Shown here: piece by piece, positions 38,701 to 44,920 of the stretch
How the letters are laid out: each line of letters opens with the position of its first letter
Position numbering within the stretch: position 1 is the stretch's first letter
Origin: Lysinibacillus sphaericus
GTDB taxonomy: Bacteria; Bacillota; Bacilli; Bacillales_A; Planococcaceae
Reading direction: 5' to 3'
Length of the DNA stretch: 64,000 bases
NCBI RefSeq assembly: GCF_001629735.1
Contig: NZ_CP015224.1
Location: 1,860,001 to 1,924,000, forward strand
Made by a program: the position numbers and the translations under genes
The notes under the pieces: generated by a model
What the model was told of the DNA's origin: nothing
The model's database searches: none
What the model saw: the letters and a program-made list of their open reading frames with translations, nothing else

Positions 38701-40111
38701 CCTCTAATAGTAAATGAACATTCGTACCATTAAAGCCAAAGCAACTTACACCAGCTATAATAGGTTCGTTTTCTTTTTTATTCTCTTTAATATTAAATGG
38801 TACTGTCGGAATAAAAACTGGAGAATTTACAAAATCAATATGTGTATTTGGTTCAACTAAATTTATTGTAGGTGGAACTATTCCCTTTTTTATTACATGT
38901 AGTGCTTTGATTACACCCGATAAACCTGCAGCTCCATCAAGTAAATGGCCAATATTACCCTTCACAGAACCAATTGGTAAAAATTGTTTATCGTTATTAC
39001 TTCGTTCAACTGCTTCTTGAATGCCTTTTATTTCAATAGGATCACCTAAATGAGTACCTGTGCCATGCGCTTCAATGTAGTCAATTTGCTCAGGCTTAAT
39101 GCCCGCTAAATCCCATGTTTCAGCTAATAAATCTGCATGTGCTTTAGGATTTGGCGCCGTAATACCCGCTGAAGTCCCATCATTATTTACCTTAGAGGCA
39201 ATTATAACAGCGTGGATATTATCATTATCTTCTATTGCTTGATCTAAAGGTTTTAATAACAGGGCTACTGCCCCTTCTCCTCTTCCAATCCCACTAGCTG
39301 AGTCGTCAAAAGGTTTACACTTTTGTTGCTCAGACATAATACCCGCAGCATTCATAAACAGTTTTTCACTATTTATTGGATAAGGGAAAATATTAACACC
39401 GCCGACTAATGCCGTTTCACAATCATTATTCATTAAACCCACACAGGCTTCATGAATTGCCAACATGGAGGAGGCACAGGTAGCATTCACGACATAAGAC
39501 GGTCCTTTTAAATTAAAAATATAAGAAATTCTTGAGGCCGTAAAAGCAGGAATATTTCCTGGAACACTTAATGGTGTGAATTCAGCCAATCCTTCAGAGT
39601 AATTGGTCATAGCTGCTGAAATGTAAACACCCGTATTTGAATTTTTTATTCGACTCCCTGCGTAACCAGCATCTTCAAAACATTGGTATGCGATTTGAAG
39701 AAATCTACGCTGTTGTGGATCCATTACTTTTGCTTCAGCAGCTGAAATATTAAAAAATCCAGCATCAAATTTATCAACTTCATCTAGCCACGCTGCATCC
39801 CAAAACGGCTTCTCTTTTGAAATTTTAAGTTTTTCCATATTATTAACAAGGAATCCCTCACACAACGATCTCCTACTATCACTTAATTCTGTTATTTTGT
39901 CCTGTTCATTGCTTAAAACATTCCAAAATTCATCAAAATTTTTAGCACCGGGTAATTCTGCAGAAATGCCGATTATGGCAATTTTTTTATCAACTTTCGG
40001 TTTAGACTCACTTTTAATTTCATTCACCGATTCAATGATTTGCTTCGCTGCGTCTTTTGTTAGTTCCTTATTTTTAAGAAGATTTAAAACTTGAGGTATT
40101 AATTTACTCAT
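32714..40111 (-). CDS. Hybrid PKS-NRPS megasynthase KS-T-C-A(MT)-T-E (Asn predicted)
   Basis: Domains in this 2465-residue protein: ketosynthase (about 42-470; Cys212, His349, His389); AT-less linker ending in LPTYYFDEKSYW (603-614); carrier Ser661; condensation (about 715-1140; His846, His847, Asp851); adenylation (about 1165-1925) split by a methyltransferase (about 1305-1545, motif I VLELGCGSG at 1361-1369) inserted between core motifs A2 and A3; carrier Ser1977 (GGDSI); epimerase (about 2028-2450; HHLVVDGVSW at 2160, EGHGRD, RTIGWFTTMYP, NYLGDFD). The hand-read adenylation code D-L-T-K-I-G-E-V-G-K is one change from the asparagine code. Asparagine would thus be activated, methylated and converted to the D form. 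The ATG overlaps the transferase gene by eight bases. Confidence 0.92.
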   Translation of the reverse strand: MSKLIPQVLNLLKNKELTKDAAKQIIESVNEIKSESKPKVDKKIAIIGISAELPGAKNFDEFWNVLSNEQDKITELSDSRRSLCEGFLVNNMEKLKISKEKPFWDAAWLDEVDKFDAGFFNISAAEAKVMDPQQRRFLQIAYQCFEDAGYAGSRIKNSNTGVYISAAMTNYSEGLAEFTPLSVPGNIPAFTASRISYIFNLKGPSYVVNATCASSMLAIHEACVGLMNNDCETALVGGVNIFPYPINSEKLFMNAAGIMSEQQKCKPFDDSASGIGRGEGAVALLLKPLDQAIEDNDNIHAVIIASKVNNDGTSAGITAPNPKAHADLLAETWDLAGIKPEQIDYIEAHGTGTHLGDPIEIKGIQEAVERSNNDKQFLPIGSVKGNIGHLLDGAAGLSGVIKALHVIKKGIVPPTINLVEPNTHIDFVNSPVFIPTVPFNIKENKKENEPIIAGVSCFGFNGTNVHLLLEGAPTKAEIHKKDHKRKAYVIPFSAKSELSLRGTIEHFSNLSGDTINLSNLAYTMCTGREHHEIRLAIIAETMDDLIGACKNLVNLDMTNWEKIIDMTTDDDNTIKKLAENFITGEKCSWHKQFQDENNHKISLPTYYFDEKSYWLQSDASVKAIEVKGKTALEEIISLAEIILETENIKQTDSFISVGGNSLSGLQFITRLKKQFNRNFVLDDVFLTFEQLSKQVNNDHSESTEVIPQISVENHEFPLSYGQNRLSIIEQLTDQKMVYNTPFIFKVNGLVDIERLRQTFDVLSQRHESLRTVFVKHEDGNKQKILQKPNYLFEYKDFSIEDNAEAKAMDQLNRWKETPYDLEAGPLLRVFVYKTEKNKSLFALMMHHIIVDGWSLSLLSDELFTLYNSSNNEALPEIENTYVDFAAWQRENIEGGRFKQHEDYWLETLRGSLPITEITGDKLRPSTFRYTGRLKRFDISASLADKLRAFANTNESTLYMVLVSSVFKLINQMTGDTDMVIGTPVSGRVNEELEKIIGLFTNTIPLRVNYEEHDNFLTLLRNVKTMLLDSFKHQEYPFDLLVEKLDLPRDTSRSPLFNINVALQNFKFKNTTSAFDEAELTPILSEHKTSKWDLEFEFVELPNGELFCNLEYYDGVYSSRFIDSLIETYLKILDMILHEHELTNIDVEKSKSAINGQFVEDGKNFLTTILMMAEKDPQKTALEDSAGSLTYQELVDRSKSIAEKLLNSNSEVKNAVIISDNNRTAILGILSCLMSNVTFIPVSPKNPRARIESIIKQSQANFIISEKKFYSLCNRLLFENMNIQTVMVLGETDLDQCAVVDSSDLMNESLWNYFAEGQKTEIEASGWNSSYTGEAFSALEMQEYAENAVNKIRKYLPQDSNVLELGCGSGLTTFALAPYTKTYTAMDLSSSIIERNKQIAQKSNFSNIKFDISKAHAFKKFETALDAVVINSVIHCFPSYGYLKVVLKKAIDSLKEGGIIFLGDLLNIDKKDKFVSSLQAFKEENMDKNTKLDWDTDLFINEEILKELLSDVGADIQIECSEKTYTVSNELNQYRFDAVIIVKDKGEKYKRSSSKNMLSEGIHLDEHVEIELNSFAKTSPAYILFTSGSTGKPKGVVVSGKNLNNYLNWATAYYSPTGTSLDMPFFTSISVDLTITSMFIPLITGGKIICCEGEIDQAFESVAKIKETITIKGTPKQIQYLVEDERFAPNVECFILGGEALDITLCKTLRDRFPHARIINEYGPTEATVGTIYHEVTEEDLHSDYSHAPIGLPIHNTSVYILNNQNQLVPSYGVGEIVLSGESVALGYLGEPNLTRNKFIANHINHLQAGYLYKTGDLGQVLPNGKIVCYGRKDNMVKIRGHRVELEEIERYLREIPSIKDAVVKLYKNEDGEQLCAYLVSQQDINQRDIEKHLLRYLPESLIPTYYQKIEQIPMSNSGKVDRLSLPSPELYDDRKVQTDDISSLTEIERELLSILKGILSDRQFNIDSDFFKIGGDSIKALKFISKAKEKNINLKIDHIFNCRSIRKIAMNTTKEMDTQKEWQELSSKEIPLAPMQRWFFQQTFKHAHYWNLLMSVELPEKVDVAALEKSFQSIISVNESLMTWFDVNESKPKAFVEPSLVNTFKLIVKDLKLTPPGRLKEEIENIQFQLQNNFNFGKVLPIGAVVFLTAKKPILTFFIHHLVVDGVSWRVLLEELENNYLAIVNGEDKISFPMTQFSDWIGELYNKELHTNHSYWENIDVKNVHPLCMQPVRKDYLFKDRYHVTKTLSEESTKQFLHAREHSEIYKPDVLIAVTFAQAFSQLFGQQDVLFNFEGHGRDSRQSALDLSRTIGWFTTMYPLQVTISTLEEMLYTVGQSLSEIGSGLDFMIARWIKENNNITHIQPSILVNYLGDFDNDISTSTNSKNGGNGVLQYSSNLPQAPAIHPDNELSNILEINIFILDGKLNLSLEVDTQVISNEKAQLLLSKFEEALVECSGNAKEPQNT

Positions 40112-40826
40112 AATATTTATCCTCCTCTAATATTAGATTATTCAAAAAAATTTTTTCTAAGGCCGAAAACTCTTTTATCTTTAGTTGTTGCTCTGATGGA
40201 AATTCATTCATTTTACTACATACGGAAATTTTATAACCAGTAACCAAGTTATATTGCTTGAAATAATAAGGATACGGACTAATATCTTGTACAATTGAAA
40301 TTTCATTATGACTAGTCTCGATGGAGAAAGAATCTAAAGGAATGCTTAAACCTAGTCCAATATTTTTCACAAAAGCTTCCTTCAAAGTCCATAAGTCATA
40401 AAAACGTTCTTTTTTCATTTCAGTTGGTGTTTGATTGTACGAAGTGTATTCTATACTCGAAAAATAATTTTTAATTATTTCATCTTCGTAATTATCTTTC
40501 ATTTCTTCAATATCAATTCCTACATCACAATTGCCAATGACACCTATAACCCATTCACCTGAATGAGAGATGTTAAATTCATAATCTCCATTGATACAAT
40601 ATGGCTTCCCATATGTATTCGTTTGGATATTTATGTCGGAAGGATGACATTTCAAATGCTTCATCAATAAATATTTCATCAACAATTCGGATAGTAAGGA
40701 CCTATATGCATCTATTTTATTTAAGTAAGCTTCTATTCTTCTTGCTTTTTTTGTACATACAAAATTCATTAGTTCAGAATAATTTGAAATATGTACAGGT
40801 ACTTTAATTAAACAAATTTCTATCAC
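40104..40826 (-). CDS. Sfp-type 4'-phosphopantetheinyl transferase
   Basis: This enzyme converts apo carrier domains to holo form by transferring phosphopantetheine from CoA to the carrier serine; it would activate all seven-odd carriers of this cluster. The protein has 240 residues. Family motifs are NISHSGEWV, GIDIEEM with the metal-binding Asp and Glu, and LWTLKEAFVK (WxxKEA). It begins with GTG at 40826 behind GGGGGC. It is the promoter-proximal gene of the biosynthetic operon and overlaps the megasynthase by eight bases. Confidence 0.92.
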   Translation of the reverse strand: MIEICLIKVPVHISNYSELMNFVCTKKARRIEAYLNKIDAYRSLLSELLMKYLLMKHLKCHPSDINIQTNTYGKPYCINGDYEFNISHSGEWVIGVIGNCDVGIDIEEMKDNYEDEIIKNYFSSIEYTSYNQTPTEMKKERFYDLWTLKEAFVKNIGLGLSIPLDSFSIETSHNEISIVQDISPYPYYFKQYNLVTGYKISVCSKMNEFPSEQQLKIKEFSALEKIFLNNLILEEDKYYE

Positions 40827-40868
40827 ATATCACGCCCCCAAAATTTTCTTTATAACCTCAGAGTATAA

Positions 40869-40893
40869 ATCCCTTTAAATTACATTAAAGGAT
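40869..40893 (-). promoter_or_regulatory. Palindrome in the leader of the biosynthetic operon
   Basis: ATCC-TTTAA and TTTAAAGGGAT (minus-strand reading) form an imperfect inverted repeat 30-50 bases downstream of the predicted transcription start. It may be an operator or an mRNA hairpin. Confidence 0.35.
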
Positions 40894-40929
40894 ATTAACT
40901 TGAAAAAATAAACCTATTTTCCATTTATA

Positions 40930-40958
40930 ATATTAAACACCATGGAATAAATAGTCAA
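40930..40958 (-). promoter_or_regulatory. Promoter of the biosynthetic operon
   Basis: TTGACT (40953-40958) and TAATAT (40930-40935) have a 17-base spacer on the minus strand. It is the only good promoter I find ahead of the run of tightly spaced genes down to 15,248. Confidence 0.65.
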
Positions 40959-41069
40959 TAAATAACCTACCATAATTTATAAAAAATACCAATTCAGTTA
41001 TATTTACCATTCATTACTCTTAGTCTACGAGTATTTCCATAGAGTCATGTTAAAACTCTAAAAAATCAC

Positions 41070-41105
41070 AAAAAAAAAGGATTCTACTCATATAGAATTC
41101 CTTTT
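41070..41105 (-). terminator. Terminator upstream of the biosynthetic promoter
   Basis: AAAAGGA-TTCTA pairs with TAGAA-TCCTTTT and is followed by a run of nine T on the minus strand. It insulates the operon from the decayed gene upstream. Confidence 0.65.
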
Positions 41106-41119
41106 AAAACAAAATTGTA

Positions 41120-41400
41120 CTATGTTGAAAGTGATAAGCATGTTTGTTTATTGGACAAATATTCGAATGTTCGATGACTAAAATCAATTACCAATCCAAC
41201 TCCAGCAGAGAAGTATCCTTGATGATGAAAAACAACATCATAAATTAAACGTTTACACCTCCCTTCTTAAAACCATTTGTACTAGATGCAGCAAACCATT
41301 CTTTCATTTAAAGCCACAAGAAAATTTAGGCTCATGCAAAAATGTCCAAGGAAGCTTCCATTTATTATTCACAAATAACATCGGAGGACCACAATCAAGA
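41120..41400 (-). pseudogene. Decayed protein-coding remnant, unknown family
   Basis: Three minus-strand segments read as protein but are broken by stops and frame changes: one with GPPMLFVNNKWKLPW, one with EWFAASSTNGFKKGG, and one with VVFHHQGYFSAGVGLVIDF ending at a TAG at 41120-41122. Their order and a terminator just downstream suggest a former single gene. No intact start or frame joins them. I do not recognise the family. Confidence 0.35.
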
Positions 41401-41423
41401 TAACAATAGCTGACAATTCAAGC

Positions 41424-41454
41424 GGGCTTTCCACCCTACCCAGATGGAAAGCCC
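41424..41454. repeat. Inverted repeat GGGCTTTCCA/TGGAAAGCCC
   Basis: There are ten perfect base pairs around an 11-base loop. No T-run follows on either strand, so it is not a standard terminator. It may be an element end or the terminator of a lost gene. Confidence 0.5.
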
Positions 41455-41801
41455 ACAAAAAAATGTCAAAACAGCATGGATTTCTTCTCTTAGCACGAGC
41501 AACGTTCTACCTGCTAACAAATTTCGGATCATGCCACCACCAACACCGGTAAAACGTGGAAGCTAGAATAAGAGAATATAAAAACGCTTGATAACATTTT
41601 ATTTTTCTATTCAATTGTCATCCATTTTAAAGCGTATAAATTTAGTTTTGAATAGAGATTGATTAAAAATGATAGACGAGTTGTTTTCTCACAAATAACA
41701 ACAACTATTTTTATTCCAAATAAGCACCCACAGTTTGCCAATGTGGAACATAAATAGTGTGAGGAAATGAGTAAAAAGAATTGAAAGTATTGTGCTTTAC
41801 C
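41455..41801 (+). other. Intergenic stretch, no gene seen
   Basis: This AT-rich DNA lies between two gene remnants. I see no ORF with a ribosome site, no clear promoter and no repeat. Confidence 0.4.
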
Positions 41802-41969
41802 ATGCAGAAGAGTTTGAAACCAATAAAATATCCAACAGAAGAAAGACCTGCTATTCTACTGGATCCAAATAATTCTAACAATCGAGAAAGGTATGAAAAT
41901 GCTGAAGATTATGTTGGGTAAATTTCAAGGGCTTATCGTGAAAGTGACGAAGGAATAGATAGAAAATAG
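41802..41969 (+). pseudogene. Gene remnant with in-frame stop
   Basis: The plus-strand frame from ATG 41802 reads MQKSLKPIKYPTEERPAILL onward to YENAEDYVG, then a TAA, then continues in the same frame ISRAYRESDEGIDRK to a TAG. Sensible composition on both sides of one stop suggests a decayed gene. No ribosome site precedes the ATG. The family is unknown. Confidence 0.35.
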
Positions 41970-42060
41970 CCATTATTAGTGGTTCATAGTTAGTTTGCGA
42001 AATACATAAACTTGTACCACTTCTATTTAGAATACAAATTACTTTTTCAAGGTATAGAAA

Positions 42061-42131
42061 TATCCCCTTTCGGTAGAATGTTATCTACAGCGTACTGTAG
42101 TTTTTAAACATTTACTACTTAAAAGGGGATA
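42061..42131. repeat. Nested inverted repeat
   Basis: The outer arms TATCCCCTTT (42061-42070) and AAAAGGGGATA (42121-42131) enclose an inner perfect hairpin CTACAG-CGTA-CTGTAG. It lies just downstream of the small membrane ORF on the minus strand. It could be a structured 3' end or the footprint of a small mobile element. Confidence 0.5.
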
Positions 42132-42148
42132 CTGAATACTGTTACTCT

Positions 42149-42319
42149 TTACATTTTGGTATTGTCTTTTGGGGTGAATAATTTATATATAATTATTATA
42201 CCGCTAAAAACGATAATTAATGAATAAATTAAGTAAAAAATATCTTTTTCAACACCTATTTTATTCATGAAATAAATGTATATAAATACCCAGAAAAGGA
42301 TTACTAACGTTCTCGTCAG
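42149..42319 (-). CDS. 56-residue two-helix membrane protein, probable CTG start
   Basis: The ORF reads through from a CTG at 42317-42319, six bases after a perfect AGGAGG, to TAA at 42149. It encodes two hydrophobic helices (about residues 4-18 and 27-46) separated by NKIGVEKD, with a lysine-rich polar end. No ATG, GTG or TTG lies at the right distance; the first ATG is codon 18 and would lose helix 1. Such CTG starts are rare but known. It follows the secreted protein gene by 14 bases, so they share a transcript. Small two-helix membrane proteins next to secreted peptides often confer immunity; that role is only an inference here. Confidence 0.55.
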   Translation of the reverse strand: MTRTLVILFWVFIYIYFMNKIGVEKDIFYLIYSLIIVFSGIIIIYKLFTPKDNTKM

Positions 42320-42333
42320 AATCTACCTCCTAT

Positions 42334-43065
42334 TTAAAACTCATAAATCTCAATCCAACCATTATTAGGTTTAGAGTCTTTACTATCTAAATATTCTGCG
42401 ATTTTAGCCCCTATATCACTATAGTCTAAAGCGATGGCTACTGCTGCACCTACAAAAATAGCAAGCTTAGGAGCTCCCCACTCTGTAAGTTTACTTGTAA
42501 CTGTCTTAGTGAAGATTCTTTGTGCCTCTTTTTTACCTTTAGCGACAATAAAACCTTGAATTGCACCAACTCCACCACCAACAGCAACACCAATCGCCAC
42601 ATTTAAAATAGAGCCTGCTAAATTAGTGCCAATTTTAATATCTGGAATCCAGTCCCAACCCATTGTTGAAATGTCATTATTTATTAGCGTCTTATTTTCA
42701 AGAACATTAGCCGCATAATTTAAATCTCCTGCATGACCTGAAGATTCATCGAAAAAATCTGTTAATACTTGCTTGTACAGTTCAGGATTAGCTTGTCCAT
42801 GTTTTCCTACTTCCTCGTTCACTAATTCGTCAAATAATTTCTTTTCTTCCACTGTCATTTCATGTACAGATGGCAAAGAGTCGATTTCTTTTTCTAAATC
42901 AAAATCTGTAAAATCTATCCTATCATTTTGTTGTATATTTTCTAATACTAAAGTATTTTGTGTAACTTGAATAGTATCATTTTCATTAGCGAAAGTAATA
43001 TTACCTGGAATAGTATATCCTAATAATACTGCACCAACAATAAACGTTATAATATGTTTTTTCAT
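42334..43065 (-). CDS. Secreted protein with glycine-rich hydrophobic C-terminal region, bacteriocin-like
   Basis: This 243-residue protein has a clear signal peptide (MKKHIITFIVGAVLLGYTIP, cleavage likely near TFAN-EN). The middle part (about 30-130) is acidic and helical. The C-terminal third holds two hydrophobic stretches, LNVAIGVAVGGGVGAIQGF and LAIFVGAAVAIAL, separated by a lysine-rich segment. Helix pairs of this kind occur in pore-forming bacteriocins, but I do not recognise the family. I use the ATG at 43065; the TTG three codons upstream follows AAAGGGG and is a possible start. The downstream two-helix ORF may encode its partner. The surrounding remnants suggest an acquired region. 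Confidence 0.65.
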   Translation of the reverse strand: MKKHIITFIVGAVLLGYTIPGNITFANENDTIQVTQNTLVLENIQQNDRIDFTDFDLEKEIDSLPSVHEMTVEEKKLFDELVNEEVGKHGQANPELYKQVLTDFFDESSGHAGDLNYAANVLENKTLINNDISTMGWDWIPDIKIGTNLAGSILNVAIGVAVGGGVGAIQGFIVAKGKKEAQRIFTKTVTSKLTEWGAPKLAIFVGAAVAIALDYSDIGAKIAEYLDSKDSKPNNGWIEIYEF

Positions 43066-43077
43066 ACATCCCAATCC

Positions 43078-43507
43078 CCTTTTAATTTAATTTAATTTGA
43101 AAATTGTACTTTGTTATAAATCAAATCTGTTCCATCTAAAATTTGTGAAACAATCATCCCTCGAATAATTTTCTAAAGATTAAAAATTTTATAATTAATT
43201 AGTATGCACTAATTAATTACGTACGGTTTATTTACCCTCCTTTCCTCAATCTCAAATTAATAATAATCCAGAAGTTTAATGTAGAACTCACGAAATCTAA
43301 CACTCTTGTCTCACCCCCCTAATCTTTATATTTCTGCTTCATTTTGTTGTAAAATATTTACATGGTTAATATAACCAATTAAATAGTACCATTGTTAAAC
43401 TTATTTGTAAATATATAGGATATTTAAAGATCGATTTTGAGGAATAAAACATATGCTAGGTGATCGAAAAGTTTGGGAAGTGTAGATTTAAAATAAAGTT
43501 GCGATAT
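43078..43507 (+). other. AT-rich intergenic region with one palindrome
   Basis: I see no defensible gene. TGGTTA-ATA-TAACCA (43363-43377) is a perfect palindrome about 300 bases ahead of the secreted-protein gene and could be a regulator site. A minus-strand AAAGGAGGG at about 43236-43244 has no usable start after it, perhaps a trace of a lost gene. Confidence 0.4.
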
Positions 43508-43606
43508 TTATAAAAAGTATAAAAGAATACTTGGCCTGTAAGGAACAAATGCGCCGCTAATAGCGTAGGCAATACTACCAATAATGTGTAATACTGTCCA
43601 TGTCAC
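43508..43606 (-). pseudogene. Truncated TRIC/UPF0126 (YvgT-like) membrane protein gene
   Basis: GTG 43606 with AAAGGAG nine bases upstream starts MTWTVLHIIGSIAYAISGAF, which matches the N-terminus of UPF0126/TRIC cation-channel proteins (B. subtilis YvgT, as I recall it). After about 21 codons the match stops and a short unrelated tail (VPYRPSILLYFL) runs to a stop. The remaining about 180 codons are absent from the window. yvgT lies near the molybdate genes in B. subtilis, so this is the stump of a resident gene cut by a rearrangement near 43,540. Confidence 0.7.
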
Positions 43607-43633
43607 GTTATCCAACTCCTTTTTATAAACGAA

Positions 43634-43692
43634 AAAAGGCCCGCCATCAAATAGTTGCGCGTTATTACGCAAACTATTTGATGGCGGGCTAA
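43634..43692 (-). terminator. Very strong hairpin terminator
   Basis: GCCCGCCATCAAATAGTT pairs perfectly with AACTATTTGATGGCGGGC around a GCG/CGC-containing loop, followed by TTTTTT on the minus strand. It ends the molybdate regulator transcript and lies only a dozen bases before the ribosome site of the yvgT stump. Confidence 0.85.
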
Positions 43693-43841
43693 TATCTTAG
43701 CAGTTGTTTTACCTACTAAATTATCCATCTCACCAATTCTACATTCAAAATTTCATAGATGTTCTGCAATGTTTAGATAACACCACAACCATAAAATTTC
43801 CAAAAATTATAAATCCTTTTATTTTAGAAATACAATTTGAA

Positions 43842-44762
43842 TTACAGTGTTTCATAGATAACCTGTCCCATTTGGGAGACATCATAATCTCCTAATGCGA
43901 TCACTTCGGATTGGAAGTCTGTTGATGTCAAAATTCCCTTTACCGCTTCAATTAACCGTTGATTGTCAGGTGTTTTTAATAGCACAATATCATAGCGCTC
44001 TCTCATAACAGGAATAAAATCAACGTTGACAAGTTTGGCGGTTTTCTCAATCCCTATCCCAACATCTGCATGCCCATTTGCTACAGCTGATGCGACATCG
44101 AGATGGCTCATCTCTTCTTTGTCATACCCATTAATTGTAGACGGAGCTATGTGATGAATACGCAATTGTTCATCTAATAAGGTGCGTGTACCTGAGCCTT
44201 TCTCACGATTGATGAATGTAAATGACTTTGTTTGAAAATCCTCAAATGAATGGATCTGTAACGGATTACCCTTTTGAACATAGAAACCCGCCCTACGTGA
44301 TATCACATTGATGAGAACAAAAGGAAGGCTCACAAAAATCTTTTTTACATAAGGTGTATTGTAATCCCCTGTATCCCCATCAAACATATGTAAACTCGCA
44401 ATGTCACAGTCTCCATGGTACAACGCCATGACCCCATTAAAACTACCCTCATGTGAACGTAATACTTTTATTAATTGCCTTTTCTCTAGATATTTTGCCA
44501 TTAAATCCAACACGAAATCTTGCCCACTAATAATAATTTTTGAATGATTTTTAGGTGAAATAGCCACGGGTGACATAGCAGGAGTGGTACCTGTCTTCCG
44601 TTTTTGTATATAGCCTTGTAAATCAGTACGGTCCACCCGCATTTGGCGTCCTACTCGGAAAACGGGCAAATCCCCTTTTTTCACTAAATCATAGACCGTT
44701 AATTTCGATACCTTTAATAATTGTGCAACCTCTTCAATTGTATAGGATTGTTCTTGTGACAT
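43842..44762 (-). CDS. Molybdate-responsive regulator: excisionase-type HTH fused to periplasmic-binding domain
   Basis: This is a 306-residue one-protein sensor-regulator like B. subtilis YvgK. Residues 6-55 form a MerR/excisionase-type helix-turn-helix (YTIEEVAQLLKVSKLTVYDLV, then GRQMRVDRTDL). Residues about 72-305 resemble a periplasmic molybdate-binding fold (COG1910), with INREKGSGTRTLLDEQL and the hinge segment AVANGHADVGIGIE. It lacks a signal peptide, so it would read cytoplasmic oxyanion or cofactor levels. It is divergent from modA across 158 bases with repeated ATAAC elements. AGGAGG precedes the ATG. It probably represses or activates modAB. Confidence 0.87.
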   Translation of the reverse strand: MSQEQSYTIEEVAQLLKVSKLTVYDLVKKGDLPVFRVGRQMRVDRTDLQGYIQKRKTGTTPAMSPVAISPKNHSKIIISGQDFVLDLMAKYLEKRQLIKVLRSHEGSFNGVMALYHGDCDIASLHMFDGDTGDYNTPYVKKIFVSLPFVLINVISRRAGFYVQKGNPLQIHSFEDFQTKSFTFINREKGSGTRTLLDEQLRIHHIAPSTINGYDKEEMSHLDVASAVANGHADVGIGIEKTAKLVNVDFIPVMRERYDIVLLKTPDNQRLIEAVKGILTSTDFQSEVIALGDYDVSQMGQVIYETL

Positions 44763-44857
44763 CTCTTTCTCCTCCTATAAGCCTCTTCTTACATGGTAAC
44801 TTATTTGTTTACATGTGAACATCTTGAAATTTTCTACCAATTCCAGGTTTCTTTTTC

Positions 44858-44906
44858 ACTTATAACTTATTATAATTAGTTATGTCTTGTTATAACGAGT
44901 TATAAA
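44858..44906. promoter_or_regulatory. Clustered ATAAC/GTTAT repeats in the modA promoter
   Basis: The stretch holds TTATAACTTATTATAATTAG and TTATAACGAGTTATAA, several direct and inverted copies around a TATAAT -10 (44871-44876) with a weak -35. This is a likely site for the divergent regulator. Confidence 0.5.
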
Positions 44907-44920
44907 AGGAGAAAAACGAA

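Noticed and set aside
32714..40111. N-acyl-D-Asn prodrug system like colibactin or zwittermicin
   Set aside because: An Asn module with epimerase recalls prodrug starters, but here it is preceded by KS-T rather than a starter condensation domain, and no ClbP-like membrane peptidase is encoded nearby.
43095..43160. 21-codon minus-strand ORF ahead of the secreted protein gene
   Set aside because: The frame is open, but GAGGG abuts the ATG and there is no promoter or conservation evidence; it is probably chance.
44763..44920. CRISPR-like repeat array in the modA promoter
   Set aside because: The ATAAC repeats are short, irregular and mixed in orientation, without constant repeats or spacers. 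They fit a regulator site.
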